In this document: piece after piece, positions 43,373 to 51,639 of the stretch
How positions within the stretch are numbered: position 1 is the stretch's first letter
Layout: each line of letters starts with the position of its first letter
Assembly: GCF_007992215.1 (NCBI RefSeq)
Contig: NZ_BJZV01000026.1
Coordinates: 1 to 53,284 of the forward strand
Origin: Methylobacterium gnaphalii
GTDB taxonomy: Bacteria > Pseudomonadota > Alphaproteobacteria > Rhizobiales > Beijerinckiaceae
Reading direction: 5' to 3'
DNA length: 53,284 nucleotides
The notes under the pieces: generated by a model
Told to the model about the DNA's origin: nothing
The model's database searches: none
The model's input: only the letters and a program-made list of their open reading frames with translations
Made by a program: the position numbers and the translations under genes

Positions 43373-45154
43373 CTACTGCGCGAGGATCTCCTGCGTGGCC
43401 GAGTCCGACAATTGCAGGCGATGGAGGCGCGCGTAGGCGCCGCCCGCTGCGACCAGGCTCTCGTGAGTCCCGGTCTCGACCACTCGTCCGGCGTCGAGCA
43501 CCGCGATGAGGCCGGCATCGCGCACGGTGGACAGACGATGAGCGATCACAAGGGTAGTGCGCCCCTCCATCAGTCGCTCGAGCGCGGCCTGAACAAGTTG
43601 CTCGGACTCGGAGTCCAGCGCGCTGGTGGCCTCGTCGAGAAGCAGGATCGGCGCGTTCTTGAGGAAGGCACGCGCGAGCGAGACGCGCTGACGCTCGCCG
43701 CCCGAGAGACGTCCGCCCGACGGCCCCACCTGAAAATCGTAGCCGTCCGCGAGCCGCGAAATGAAACCGTGTGCCGCTGCCGCCTCGGCTGCGGCCACGA
43801 TCTCGGCACGGCTCGCGCCGGGGCGGCCGAAAGCGATGTTGGCGGCGATGGTATCATCGAACAGCACCACATCCTGGGAGACCACGGCGACGGCCTCACG
43901 CAGCGAGGCAAGGGTCACGCTGCGGATGTCCTGACCATCGATCAGCAATCGGCCCTGCGTGACATCGTAGAGACGCGGCACGAGGTTGAGCAGCGAGGAT
44001 TTCCCCGAGCCCGAGCGGCCAACCAAAGCCGTCGTGGTTCCCGCTGGCACCGTCAGGTTGATCCCCTCGATGGCCGGCGCATCCTCGCGGTAGCGGAAAT
44101 GCACGTCCTCGAAGCGGATCTCACCCTTCGTAACGACCAGCGGCACGGCGTTGGCCTGCTCGCGAATGGTCGGGGGTTCGTCGAGCAGCGCGTAATAGCG
44201 AGTCAGCGCGGCGGAGGCCTCCTGCAGGATGGCGTTGAGGGTGCCGAGCGCGCGTGCGGGCTGCGAGGCGAGCAGCAGGGCGGCGACGAAACCGGTGAAG
44301 TCGCCGACCGTCTTCTCGCCCGACATCACCCTTTGGCCGACCAGCACCAGCACGGCGGCAACCGCGAAGCCTCCGCCAATTTCGAGCAGCGGGTCGAGCC
44401 GGCCACGGGTGTTGGCCGCCTTCATCTTAAGCCGGCGCACGTGCTGCAGTGCGTCTGCGGCGCGGCCTTTGAGATAGCCTTCCAGCGCGTAGGTCTTGGC
44501 AACGCGCGCACCCTGCAGGCTCTCACTGATCAGACTCGCCATCAGGCCCATCTGCTCCTGCGTATTGGTGGAGACGCGCCGCAGCTTCTTGCCGACCCGG
44601 CCAATCGGCCCGGCGACGAACGGAGCGGTTACACCGGCCGCGAGAGTCATGATCGGGTCGATCCAGAGCAGCGCGCCCACCAGTGCGATCAACATCGCAA
44701 GGTCGCGCAGCATCACGGTCGAGATGCGAGTCAGCGCCTCCTTGATGAAGGCGAAATCGGTGGTGAAGCGCTGCGTGAATGAGGCGGCGCTCTCGCGGCC
44801 GAGCTGCGCCATGTCAGCTTCGATCAGGTGCGCGTAGAGCGCCGCCTGCATGTCGGCCTCGACCTGGGTGACGACGCGGTTCGTGAGGACGGTCTGGCCG
44901 TAGAGCGCGAAGCCTCGCACGGTCGTCACCGCGATGACGACGAAAGGCCCATAGATGAGCGCCCGCTGGTCCTTGGCGTCGAAGGCGTCGAAGGCCGCCT
45001 TGATCAGCGTCGGGTAGAGCCCGGTCGCAGCCCCCACGATGGCGATCAGCATCAGCACGACCGCAAGCGTTCCCCGATGCGGCGAAAGCCACTCGCGCCA
45101 GAGCCGTCCGAGCAGAGGGAGGGTATCGCCCCTCAGGAGCGGGCGCCGCGCCAT
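43373..45154 (-). CDS. ABC exporter, MsbA/lipid A type (fused permease-ATPase)
   Basis: Half-size ABC exporter of 593 residues that would act as a homodimer. The N-terminal six-helix domain includes LAVVLMLIAIVGAATGLYPT and LAMLIALVGALLWIDPIM; the ATPase domain has Walker A GRSGSGKSS, signature LSGGERQR, Walker B ILLLDEATSALD and the H-loop in LVIAHRLSTV. It resembles MsbA, the flippase of lipid A-core, but other hydrophobic cargo cannot be excluded. The ATG at 45154 (MARRPLLRG) is preferred; the frame is open much further upstream without homology, running into the next gene. Confidence 0.9.
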   Translation of the reverse strand: MARRPLLRGDTLPLLGRLWREWLSPHRGTLAVVLMLIAIVGAATGLYPTLIKAAFDAFDAKDQRALIYGPFVVIAVTTVRGFALYGQTVLTNRVVTQVEADMQAALYAHLIEADMAQLGRESAASFTQRFTTDFAFIKEALTRISTVMLRDLAMLIALVGALLWIDPIMTLAAGVTAPFVAGPIGRVGKKLRRVSTNTQEQMGLMASLISESLQGARVAKTYALEGYLKGRAADALQHVRRLKMKAANTRGRLDPLLEIGGGFAVAAVLVLVGQRVMSGEKTVGDFTGFVAALLLASQPARALGTLNAILQEASAALTRYYALLDEPPTIREQANAVPLVVTKGEIRFEDVHFRYREDAPAIEGINLTVPAGTTTALVGRSGSGKSSLLNLVPRLYDVTQGRLLIDGQDIRSVTLASLREAVAVVSQDVVLFDDTIAANIAFGRPGASRAEIVAAAEAAAAHGFISRLADGYDFQVGPSGGRLSGGERQRVSLARAFLKNAPILLLDEATSALDSESEQLVQAALERLMEGRTTLVIAHRLSTVRDAGLIAVLDAGRVVETGTHESLVAAGGAYARLHRLQLSDSATQEILAQ

Positions 45155-45249
45155 GCGTTCGCGTCTTCCGTGATCCGCCCTCGCCGGGTGAAGGGACAGC
45201 GGTGTTTGCCGCCGCTGCCCCTCGGGATCAAGCGAAACCCGCGAAACGA

Positions 45250-45783
45250 TCAGTTGTCGCGCTTGTCGCCTGAACCATCTCGGTCGCCGCCGTGGTGGCG
45301 CCAGCCACCCTGACCGCCATGTCCGCGAAGCGGGTGCGCCAGGATTGCGGCACGGCGCTTCTGACCGTCGTCGAGGGTGGCATAGAGCGGTCCCGTGGCA
45401 TCGGCGAGCTTGCGCAGCGCCTCGCCGCGAGCGGTGGCCGCATCCGCCATGGCGCGCAGCCGTGTTGGCGCGTCTTGCGGTTGATCGCGCCGCTCGCGCC
45501 AGGCCTGCATGCGGGCCTGGCGCTGCTTGGAGAGATCGCGCAGGGCGGCCTCGACCGGTGGCCACAGCTTTTCCTGGTCGGCATTGAGCTTCATACCCGC
45601 GTGCAGAGCGGCGATGCGCGCATCGGCGAAGGCCGCGCGATCCTCCGGCGTCAATGCGCTCCAGCGCCCATGCCTATGGCCGGGACCATCCCAGCCATGC
45701 CGCTCGCCGGCACTCACCGAAGCGACGGCCCCCGCGCCGGCCAATCCGGCCAGCATGACCGCAACGATCACACGTCTCGACAT
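45250..45783 (-). CDS. Spy/CpxP family (LTxxQ-type) periplasmic protein
   Basis: Exported protein of 177 residues: signal peptide (MSRRVIVAVMLAGLAGAGA, cleavage after VSA), His/Gly-rich segment, then a helical domain with LTPEDRAAFADARIAALHAG and LNADQEKLWPPVEAALRDLS, the LTxxQ-like repeats of Spy/CpxP chaperones and metal-stress sensors. The C-terminus is His/Gly/Asp rich (HGGQGGWRHHGGDRDG) and could bind metal. It is divergent from znuA, 170 bp away, and the candidate Zur site lies between, so joint zinc control is possible. Confidence 0.82.
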   Translation of the reverse strand: MSRRVIVAVMLAGLAGAGAVASVSAGERHGWDGPGHRHGRWSALTPEDRAAFADARIAALHAGMKLNADQEKLWPPVEAALRDLSKQRQARMQAWRERRDQPQDAPTRLRAMADAATARGEALRKLADATGPLYATLDDGQKRRAAILAHPLRGHGGQGGWRHHGGDRDGSGDKRDN

Positions 45784-45901
45784 GGCGCTACCTCGATCCA
45801 ACAGAACGAACTCACCCCAGGGCGCCAGAATGCCCAAGCCTGTGTATCCGCCGTATGTCCGGCGCATTGCCGCTTTGTCATGTTCGCGGTGAGGCTTGGC
45901 G

Positions 45902-45918
45902 ATGTGATAACGTTACAT
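45902..45918 (+). promoter_or_regulatory. Candidate Zur box upstream of znuA
   Basis: ATGTGATAACGTTACAT is an imperfect palindrome (ATGT and ACAT ends, with TAACGTTA inside) close to the alphaproteobacterial Zur consensus, 36 bp before the znuA ATG and in the shared region with the Spy/CpxP-like gene. Confidence 0.55.
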
Positions 45919-45953
45919 TATCTGCTCGGGCACGAAGAGAGGCGGGCAGATCG

Positions 45954-46901
45954 ATGACGGGTGAGTGGCCGATGGAACTCCGGCGAACGGCGGCGTGGCT
46001 GCTCCTCATCGTGGCCGTGATCGCGCCGGCCACAGCCTCGGCCGAGGAGCGGATCAAGGCGGTGGCGACCTTCTCCATCCTCGGCGACCTCGTGCGTCAG
46101 GTCGGCGGGGAACGGGTCGCTGTCACCAACCTAGTCGGGCCGGATGCGGACACGCACAGCTTCAGCCCCTCTCCGGATGATGCCCGCAGGCTTGCCGGGG
46201 CCGACATCGTCTTCGTCAACGGCCTCGGCTTCGAGGGCTGGATAGAGCGGTTGATCCGCGCCTCCGGCACCCGGGCGCCGGTCGTCGTCGCGTCGAGCGG
46301 AGCGAAAACCATCGCCGGGTCTCGTGATCACGCTGATCATGGCCACGATCATGTTCCCGGCAGTCTTGCCGACAGCCATGACGATCCGCATGCGTGGCAG
46401 AGCGTCGCGAATGCCAAGCTCTACGTCGCCGCGATCCGCGACGGGCTCTCGCGGATCGATGCGGCCCACGCGGCCGGCTACGCCGAGAACGCCAGGGCCT
46501 ATTCCGAGAAGCTCGATGCGCTCGATGCCGAGATCCGCGCGACCATCTCCGAGATCCCCGAGGCGCGCCGGCGGATCATCACCACGCACGATTCCTTCGG
46601 CTACTACACGCAGGCCTACGGATTGCGCTTCGTCGCGCCGCAGGGGCTCTCGACCGACAGCGAGGCCGGCCCGCGGGACGTGGCCCGCATCATCCGGCAG
46701 ATCCGGCAGCAGAAGATCCCGGCGGTGTTCTTGGAATCCATCGCCGACCCGCGCCTGATGGAGCAGATCGCCCGCGAGAGCGGCGCGCGGGTGGGGGGCA
46801 GGATCTATTCGGACGCGCTGAGCGCGGCCGATGGGCCGGCACCGGGCTATATCGAGATGATGCGCGCGAACCTGCGCGCCTTCCGGGAGGCGCTGGGCTA
46901 G
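45954..46901 (+). CDS. znuA: Zinc ABC transporter substrate-binding protein ZnuA
   Basis: Periplasmic cluster A-1 metal-binding protein that would feed zinc to a ZnuBC transporter. A signal peptide ends at TASAEE; the metal histidines are in GPDADTHSFSPSP, the HisGlyAsp-rich loop (near residues 119-142, HADHGHDHVPG) with DPHAWQ, ITTHDSFGYYTQAYG and an acidic residue in FLESIADPRL. The loop is a zinc-specific feature. znuB, znuC and zur are not in the window. Starts at 45954 and 45972 are both plausible. A Zur-like box stands upstream. Confidence 0.92.
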   Translation: MTGEWPMELRRTAAWLLLIVAVIAPATASAEERIKAVATFSILGDLVRQVGGERVAVTNLVGPDADTHSFSPSPDDARRLAGADIVFVNGLGFEGWIERLIRASGTRAPVVVASSGAKTIAGSRDHADHGHDHVPGSLADSHDDPHAWQSVANAKLYVAAIRDGLSRIDAAHAAGYAENARAYSEKLDALDAEIRATISEIPEARRRIITTHDSFGYYTQAYGLRFVAPQGLSTDSEAGPRDVARIIRQIRQQKIPAVFLESIADPRLMEQIARESGARVGGRIYSDALSAADGPAPGYIEMMRANLRAFREALG

Positions 46902-46919
46902 CCGCCCATGCGCGGCGGG

Positions 46920-47174
46920 TCAGTCGACCTTCGCCTCGAACCGGCGCGTCGGCGTGCGGGCCAGCGTCTGGATCACGCGCGGCGGACGGCTCGCCTTCTC
47001 GGCGATCTCGGCCTCCTGCTCCTCGATCATCGTCCGGGCGGGCTCGTCGCCGTCGAGGCCGCCGAGGATCTCCATCGGGATGCGGCGGTTCGAGGCGAGG
47101 CTGCCATCCTCGAAAACCACGTCGAACAGAACGAACCCGCGCTCCTGCGGCTTCGACTTCACGCGCTTGGCCAT
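46920..47174 (-). CDS. Conserved-looking hypothetical protein (84 aa)
   Basis: Small soluble protein (MAKRVKSKPQERGFVLFDVV at the start). A beta-rich first half is followed by an acidic helix (EPARTMIEEQEAEIAEKA) and a basic tail (RTPTRRFEAKVD). No signal peptide. I do not recognise a family. The ATG at 47174 is preferred over an ATG 13 codons upstream, but the ribosome-binding site is weak at both. It converges on znuA, 18 bp apart. Confidence 0.65.
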   Translation of the reverse strand: MAKRVKSKPQERGFVLFDVVFEDGSLASNRRIPMEILGGLDGDEPARTMIEEQEAEIAEKASRPPRVIQTLARTPTRRFEAKVD

Positions 47175-47381
47175 GGGAAAGCAGCTCTTTCGATCGATCG
47201 CGGCCTCGATCACGAGGCCGGCGATTCGGGGGCGTCCGACAGGACGAGACGGCGGAGCCTGAAAAACTCCGTTTCAGGCCTCTGCATAGCTCCGTCCGGC
47301 ATTGCCGCCTACCCCGCCCGGTGTCGCGTCTGCTAAGCGCCGGCTGCCACCCTTCGATCCCCCACAGCGAAGCCATCCGAC

Positions 47382-48074
47382 GTGAACGACTGGATCCAAC
47401 GCGACGTCGGCGCGGTGCCGGGCACACCCGACACGATGCGGCTGATGCAGCGCAGCGACGGCTTCACCATCATGGTGGGCAAGGTCGAGCTGATGAGCGA
47501 CCAGCTCTGCGCCTCCGAGCGGGCGCTGGCGACCCTCACCTGCGAGCGCCTGCGCGACCGGCCGGCGGCCCGCATCCTCATCGGCGGGCTCGGCATGGGC
47601 TTCACGCTGCGCGCAGCCCTGGACGGCCTCGGGCCGCAGGCGAGCGTGGCGGTCGCCGAGCTCGTCCCCGCCGTTGCAGCCTGGGCGCGCGGCCCGCTGG
47701 CGCATCTCTTCGAGGGTGCGCTCGACGATCCACGGGTCGAGCTCAGGCTCGACGACGTCAACCGCATCATCCAGGAGGCGCCGGGCGCCTACGATGCCAT
47801 CCTGCTCGACGTCGATAATGGCCCCGAGGGCGCGACCCGGCGGCAGAATAGCCGCCTCTACGACGAATGGGGCCTGAAGCGCGCCCGCTGGGCCCTGCGG
47901 CCGGGCGGCATCCTGGCGGTCTGGTCCGGCCACCCTGACCGCAAGTTCAAGGCCCGCCTCAAGCGGATGGGCTTCGCCGTGGACGAAATCCGCATCCGCT
48001 CGAACATCGACAACGGCCGCCGCCATGTCCTGTGGCTTGCCACCGTGGAGCCCGACGGGATCGGCGCAGGCTGA
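47382..48074 (+). CDS. Spermidine synthase-like class I methyltransferase-fold protein
   Basis: Protein of 230 residues with the Rossmann motif ARILIGGLGMGFTLRAAL, an acidic residue in VAVAELVPAVAAWAR, and AYDAILLDVDNGPEG in the position of the spermidine-synthase D-x-x-D loop. It resembles the SpeE-like proteins often annotated as spermidine synthase, but lacks the N-terminal domain and some active-site residues, so polyamine synthesis is not certain. It starts at GTG. Divergent from the hypothetical gene at 46920. Confidence 0.8.
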   Translation: MNDWIQRDVGAVPGTPDTMRLMQRSDGFTIMVGKVELMSDQLCASERALATLTCERLRDRPAARILIGGLGMGFTLRAALDGLGPQASVAVAELVPAVAAWARGPLAHLFEGALDDPRVELRLDDVNRIIQEAPGAYDAILLDVDNGPEGATRRQNSRLYDEWGLKRARWALRPGGILAVWSGHPDRKFKARLKRMGFAVDEIRIRSNIDNGRRHVLWLATVEPDGIGAG

Positions 48075-48630
48075 CGGGCCGGGCGCTCGCCGCTAGTGGA
48101 TCGGTTACGAGTTCGGTCCGGTCGACCTTGTCTCGCGTTCAGCGGTACGCGTGGAATGATGGCGGGACGCGCTTTCCTCGAGTGAGCGTGGACGCCCGAC
48201 CTGAAGGCCCGGACGATGAGACGGCCCTGCCGGCAACGCGATGACCGACCCTCTACGGCACCGTGCGCGAGGCCGGGACAGTGGGCGGAATCCACCTCAC
48301 CGATCAGGGCCCGCATTATCCAGATGTCCCAGCCGGAAGCGCCTTCGGTCGGGTCATAGACGAGGATGAGCGCGTCATTGATCGGCGGGGGAGCCGATAA
48401 GAATGGCTCGCCCGTGCCCTTCGATCCGTCTTGGCGGTTGAGATCTGATGGGCGGCGACCCAAGGTCTGGGTCTGCTTGCGACCCCATTCGGACTTTCGG
48501 CGGCACCTCGAATGACCGCTTGGGGTCGGAACTTCGCCTGCCGCTGGGTTGATGCATCTCTGGCTGCTGCGGAGTGGACTGCACGGCCTCGTTCGTGGCG
48601 GGCTTCCCACGGATCGGCTTGGTAGCGTGG
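48075..48630. other. Gene-poor region, possible accessory-region boundary
   Basis: 556 bp without a gene I can name. Minus-strand codons between about 48270 and 48400 read protein-like (PPPINDALILVYDPTEGASG, then WDIWIMRALIGEVDS), but the frame has no acceptable start and no known domain, so it is probably a remnant. A dispersed-repeat copy at 48479-48519 and an inverted pair CGACCCCA/TGGGGTCG (48480-48487 and 48521-48528) lie to the right. Confidence 0.4.
48479..48519. repeat. Dispersed intergenic repeat, copy A (degenerate)
   Basis: The segment reads GCGACCCCATTCGGAC, then CGGCGGC, then AATGACCGC. It matches copy B at 50485-50519 with a few substitutions and a small gap. Its reverse complement (TCCGAATGGGGTCGCAAGC) resembles a sequence often seen between genes in Methylobacterium and Bradyrhizobium. 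Role unknown. Confidence 0.5.
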
Positions 48631-49521
48631 TCAGGCAGCGGCTGCAGTCGGGTTCCGTGTCGCCTTGGCATCGCGGACGGGCGACAACCCGAACATTCGG
48701 CCGTACTCGCGCGTGAACTGGGGAACGCTCTCGTAGCCGACCGCGAAGGCGGCACCGCTCGCCGACAGACCCTCCGAGACCAGCAGCCGGCGCGCCTCAA
48801 TGAGGCGCAGGTGCTTCTGGAACTGCAACGGCGACAGCGAGGTCACGGCCCGGAAGTGTTGGTGGAACGACGACGGGCTCATCCCGGCCGCAGCTGCCAG
48901 CCGCTCGACCGGAAGGTGTTCAGCGAACCCGGCCCGGAGCAAAGCGACTGCGCGGGTGATCCGCTCCACGTGGCCGTCCGGCCAACCCAGACGTCGGATG
49001 GCTGCCCCGTGACGTCCTGCCAATAGCCAGTAGTGCATCTCGCGCACGAGTTGCTTGCCCAGCACCGGTATGGCTGCTGGCCGGTCGAGGAGCCGCATCA
49101 GGCGCAGGGCCGCGTCGGCGGTCTCCGCCTCGGTCGGGTCGACCCGGACCGGCATGTGGTCAGCCTGCGGCTCGGCTGGCATCTGCGCGCCAAGGTCGGC
49201 AATGACCGCCGGGTCGAGTTCGAGCACGAGCGAGTAATAAGGCGCTGCGACACTGGCCTGAGTGATCTGGCTCACCGTCGGCACGTCTGCGGTGATCAGG
49301 AGCGAGTCGCCGGCCCCGAAGGCGAAGTCCCGCGTCCCCATGGTCACATGCTTGCTCCCCTGCAGGACCAGGCAGACCAGCGGCCGCGAAATGTCATGCA
49401 GCAGGCCGCTGGGGGCGGTCGCCCGCACGGTTGAGAGACCCGGAATCGGGGTTGTCGCGATGCCGGCGGCGTTGTGGTGGGTCTCCGCGTGGCGGCGGAC
49501 GGCTGCGAGGAGGGTGATCAT
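48631..49521 (-). CDS. AraC-family transcriptional regulator
   Basis: Regulator of 296 residues: an N-terminal AraC ligand-binding (cupin-like, AraC_N/type 1) domain to about residue 180, then a two-helix-turn-helix domain (LPVERLAAAAGMSPSSFHQH, then FRAVTSLSPLQFQKHLRLIE and the second helix LSASGAAFAVGYESVPQFTR). The protein is divergent from an SDR gene with 136 bp between, so it probably controls that gene and itself. The inducer is unknown. Confidence 0.9.
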   Translation of the reverse strand: MITLLAAVRRHAETHHNAAGIATTPIPGLSTVRATAPSGLLHDISRPLVCLVLQGSKHVTMGTRDFAFGAGDSLLITADVPTVSQITQASVAAPYYSLVLELDPAVIADLGAQMPAEPQADHMPVRVDPTEAETADAALRLMRLLDRPAAIPVLGKQLVREMHYWLLAGRHGAAIRRLGWPDGHVERITRAVALLRAGFAEHLPVERLAAAAGMSPSSFHQHFRAVTSLSPLQFQKHLRLIEARRLLVSEGLSASGAAFAVGYESVPQFTREYGRMFGLSPVRDAKATRNPTAAAA

Positions 49522-49657
49522 GGACGGAAGGTGTAGCCCAGCGCCCGCGCGAATGCATCGCTGGTCGTAGGATTAGGCAAGAACTTCCGAGCTTCCGGCA
49601 ACAAGGGCCGGCTCCGGGGCGGCATACCGGGCCAGCCACTCGAACGGAGCCAATCCC

Positions 49658-50413
49658 ATGACCAAGATCGCCCTTGTCACCGGAGCCAGCCGCGGCCTCG
49701 GCCGCAACACCGCGCTCAGCGTCGCCCGCCGCGGCGGCGACGTCGTCCTGACCTACCACAGCCGCTCCGACCAGGCCGAGGCGCTGGCCGCGGAGATCCA
49801 GGCAATGGGCCGCAAGGCGGTCGCGCTGCAGCTCGACACCGGCGATGTCGGTGCGTTCACCGGCTTTGCCGAGTGCCTGCAGGCAAAGCTGCGCGAGATC
49901 TGGAACCGCGAGACCTTCGACCACCTCGTGAACAACGCTGGCCACGGGGACTATGCCCTGATTGGTCAGACGACCGAGGAACAGTTCGACCGGCTGGTCG
50001 ATGTTCACTTCAAGGGCGTCTACTTCCTGACCCAGACCCTGCTACCCCTCCTCGCGGATGGCGGTCGCATCGTGAACCTGTCCTCCGGCCTGACTCGGGT
50101 CTGCTTTCCCGGCTACGGGGCTTACGCGGCGGTCAAGGGCGCGGTCGAGGTGTTGACCCGGTACATGGCCAAGGAACTCGGGAGCCGCGGGATCGCGGTC
50201 AATACGGTGGCGCCCGGCGCCATCGAGACCGACTTCGGCGGGGGCGCGGTGCGCGACAACGCGGAGATCAACGAGCTCTTCGCGGGCCTGACGGCACTCG
50301 GTCGCGTCGGCGTACCGGACGACATCGGGCCGATGGTCGCGAGCCTGCTCTCTGAGGAGAACCGCTGGGTCAACGCGCAGCGCATTGAGGTCTCGGGCGG
50401 TCAGGGCATCTGA
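49658..50413 (+). CDS. SDR-family NAD(P)-dependent oxidoreductase
   Basis: Classical short-chain dehydrogenase of 251 residues: cofactor motif TGASRGLGR, NNAG, catalytic Ser in VNLSSG, and YAAVK (the YxxxK pair) near residue 155. A 3-oxoacyl reductase-like or small-ketone substrate is possible but not readable. It is divergently arranged with an AraC regulator, a common layout for an inducible reductase gene. Confidence 0.9.
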   Translation: MTKIALVTGASRGLGRNTALSVARRGGDVVLTYHSRSDQAEALAAEIQAMGRKAVALQLDTGDVGAFTGFAECLQAKLREIWNRETFDHLVNNAGHGDYALIGQTTEEQFDRLVDVHFKGVYFLTQTLLPLLADGGRIVNLSSGLTRVCFPGYGAYAAVKGAVEVLTRYMAKELGSRGIAVNTVAPGAIETDFGGGAVRDNAEINELFAGLTALGRVGVPDDIGPMVASLLSEENRWVNAQRIEVSGGQGI

Positions 50414-50484
50414 CGGCATCGTGGGGTGCCCCGGTGGGCATGGCAGTCCGGGGCGCCCCCTGCCGGCAGCGTGAACCGCCGCTG

Positions 50485-50519
50485 GCGACCCAACTCGGAC
50501 CCTGGCGGCGATGACCGTG
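50485..50519. repeat. Dispersed intergenic repeat, copy B (degenerate)
   Basis: GCGACCCAACTCGGAC followed by GGCGGC and GATGACCGTG. It matches copy A at 48479-48519. It lies in the 315-bp gap between the SDR and second AraC genes, which otherwise holds the palindrome at 50618-50635 and no gene. Confidence 0.5.
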
Positions 50520-50617
50520 CATGTCCGAATGCCTCGACAAAGCAGTCACGCGCTGCGCATTTCGTTCATGGCTTTGGTGCGGCGTGAACGCCTGAATTCA
50601 TTGAGCAAAAGTAACCT

Positions 50618-50635
50618 GCGAAACTCCTGAGTTTC
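50618..50635. promoter_or_regulatory. 18-bp palindrome upstream of an AraC regulator
   Basis: CGAAACTC and GAGTTTCG flank a 2-base centre, about 95 bp before the regulator start. It overlaps a CCTGCGAAAC sequence (50614-50623) that recurs near 52386. It could be an operator or a small hairpin. Confidence 0.45.
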
Positions 50636-50728
50636 GGGGAGATGGCCAAAGCGGCGGCGATCACCGTGTGGTGGCCTGCGGAGGCGAGCCGGGCTAGGAT
50701 TTTAGTTCGATAGCTCGGACCCGCACCC

Positions 50729-51631
50729 ATGCCCATCGAGTGCCACGCCAACGAAAAATATGTCACCGGCCACTGCCTCGGCTCGTCACGCGGCCGGGGC
50801 TGGACGAACGTGCTGGCCGAGCGGTGGAGCCACGCGCGTGGTGAGCTGCCTTCGGTGCTGCCCCGCGATACCGAACTGGCGGTTTTGTTGAGCGACGCCA
50901 CGCTTGTTGATCGGGAAGGGGCAGGCCTGAAACAGCGAACCCATGGGCGGCGCGGCACGGCCTGGCTGTGCCCGGCAGGCATCCGCGAGGAATACATCGA
51001 CTTCAAGCAGCCGCTCCGCGACTGCCTGCACATCTTCCTGCCCGCCCAGCCCTTCGCCCATGCGGTCGAGCAGGATTTCGGGGTCGACCCGGCCAGGGTG
51101 GCGCTGCGCTACGATGTCATCGCTCGCGACCCCTTCATCGAGCAGGTCGCCGTTCAGATCGCCCGCGAGCTTGACCGTCAGACGGCAGCGGGAGCGCTCC
51201 TGATCGAAGGGCTTGGGCAGGCACTATCCGCCTACCTGGTCAACCACTGCGCCGAAACCGCAGTGCGGCTCAAACCGCCGCTGTGTGAGAGGCCGCTTGA
51301 CGAACGCCGGAAGCAGCGCGTGCTGGCCTTTATCGAGGCGCACGTGGCGCAACCCTTCACGGTCGCCGAGCTGGCAGCCGTAGCTTGTATGAGCCCCGCG
51401 CATTTCGCCCGCAGCTTCAAGCAAACGTTCGGCGTGGCACCCCACGCCTACGTCAGCGCACAACGGCTCGACCTTGCGCGGAAGCTCCTTAGCGGCCGGG
51501 CGCACGATCTCGCTGCGGTAGCCACCGCAGCGGGGTTCTCGAACGCCTCGAACTTCGCCCGCGCCTTCAAACAGGCGACCGGCTACACACCTGCCGAGTA
51601 TCGGGAGCTCGGCCTTGAAGGGGTGCAGTAG
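50729..51631 (+). CDS. AraC-family transcriptional regulator (second)
   Basis: Regulator of 300 residues with an N-terminal sensor domain (about residues 1-190, unlike that of the first AraC protein) and a C-terminal AraC DNA-binding domain (FTVAELAAVACMSPAHFARS, FKQTFGVAPHAYVSAQRLDL and LAAVATAAGFSNASNFARAF). It ends 8 bp before the convergent PPOX-fold gene. A repeat shared with the PPOX/NTF2 promoter suggests it may regulate them. Inducer unknown. Confidence 0.9.
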   Translation: MPIECHANEKYVTGHCLGSSRGRGWTNVLAERWSHARGELPSVLPRDTELAVLLSDATLVDREGAGLKQRTHGRRGTAWLCPAGIREEYIDFKQPLRDCLHIFLPAQPFAHAVEQDFGVDPARVALRYDVIARDPFIEQVAVQIARELDRQTAAGALLIEGLGQALSAYLVNHCAETAVRLKPPLCERPLDERRKQRVLAFIEAHVAQPFTVAELAAVACMSPAHFARSFKQTFGVAPHAYVSAQRLDLARKLLSGRAHDLAAVATAAGFSNASNFARAFKQATGYTPAEYRELGLEGVQ

Positions 51632-51639
51632 CGTCGCTG

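Noticed and set aside
47257..47279. 8-bp-arm hairpin GCCTGAAA...TTTCAGGC upstream of the spermidine synthase-like gene
   Set aside because: Between divergent genes with no U-tract and no known riboswitch pattern; I cannot support a function.
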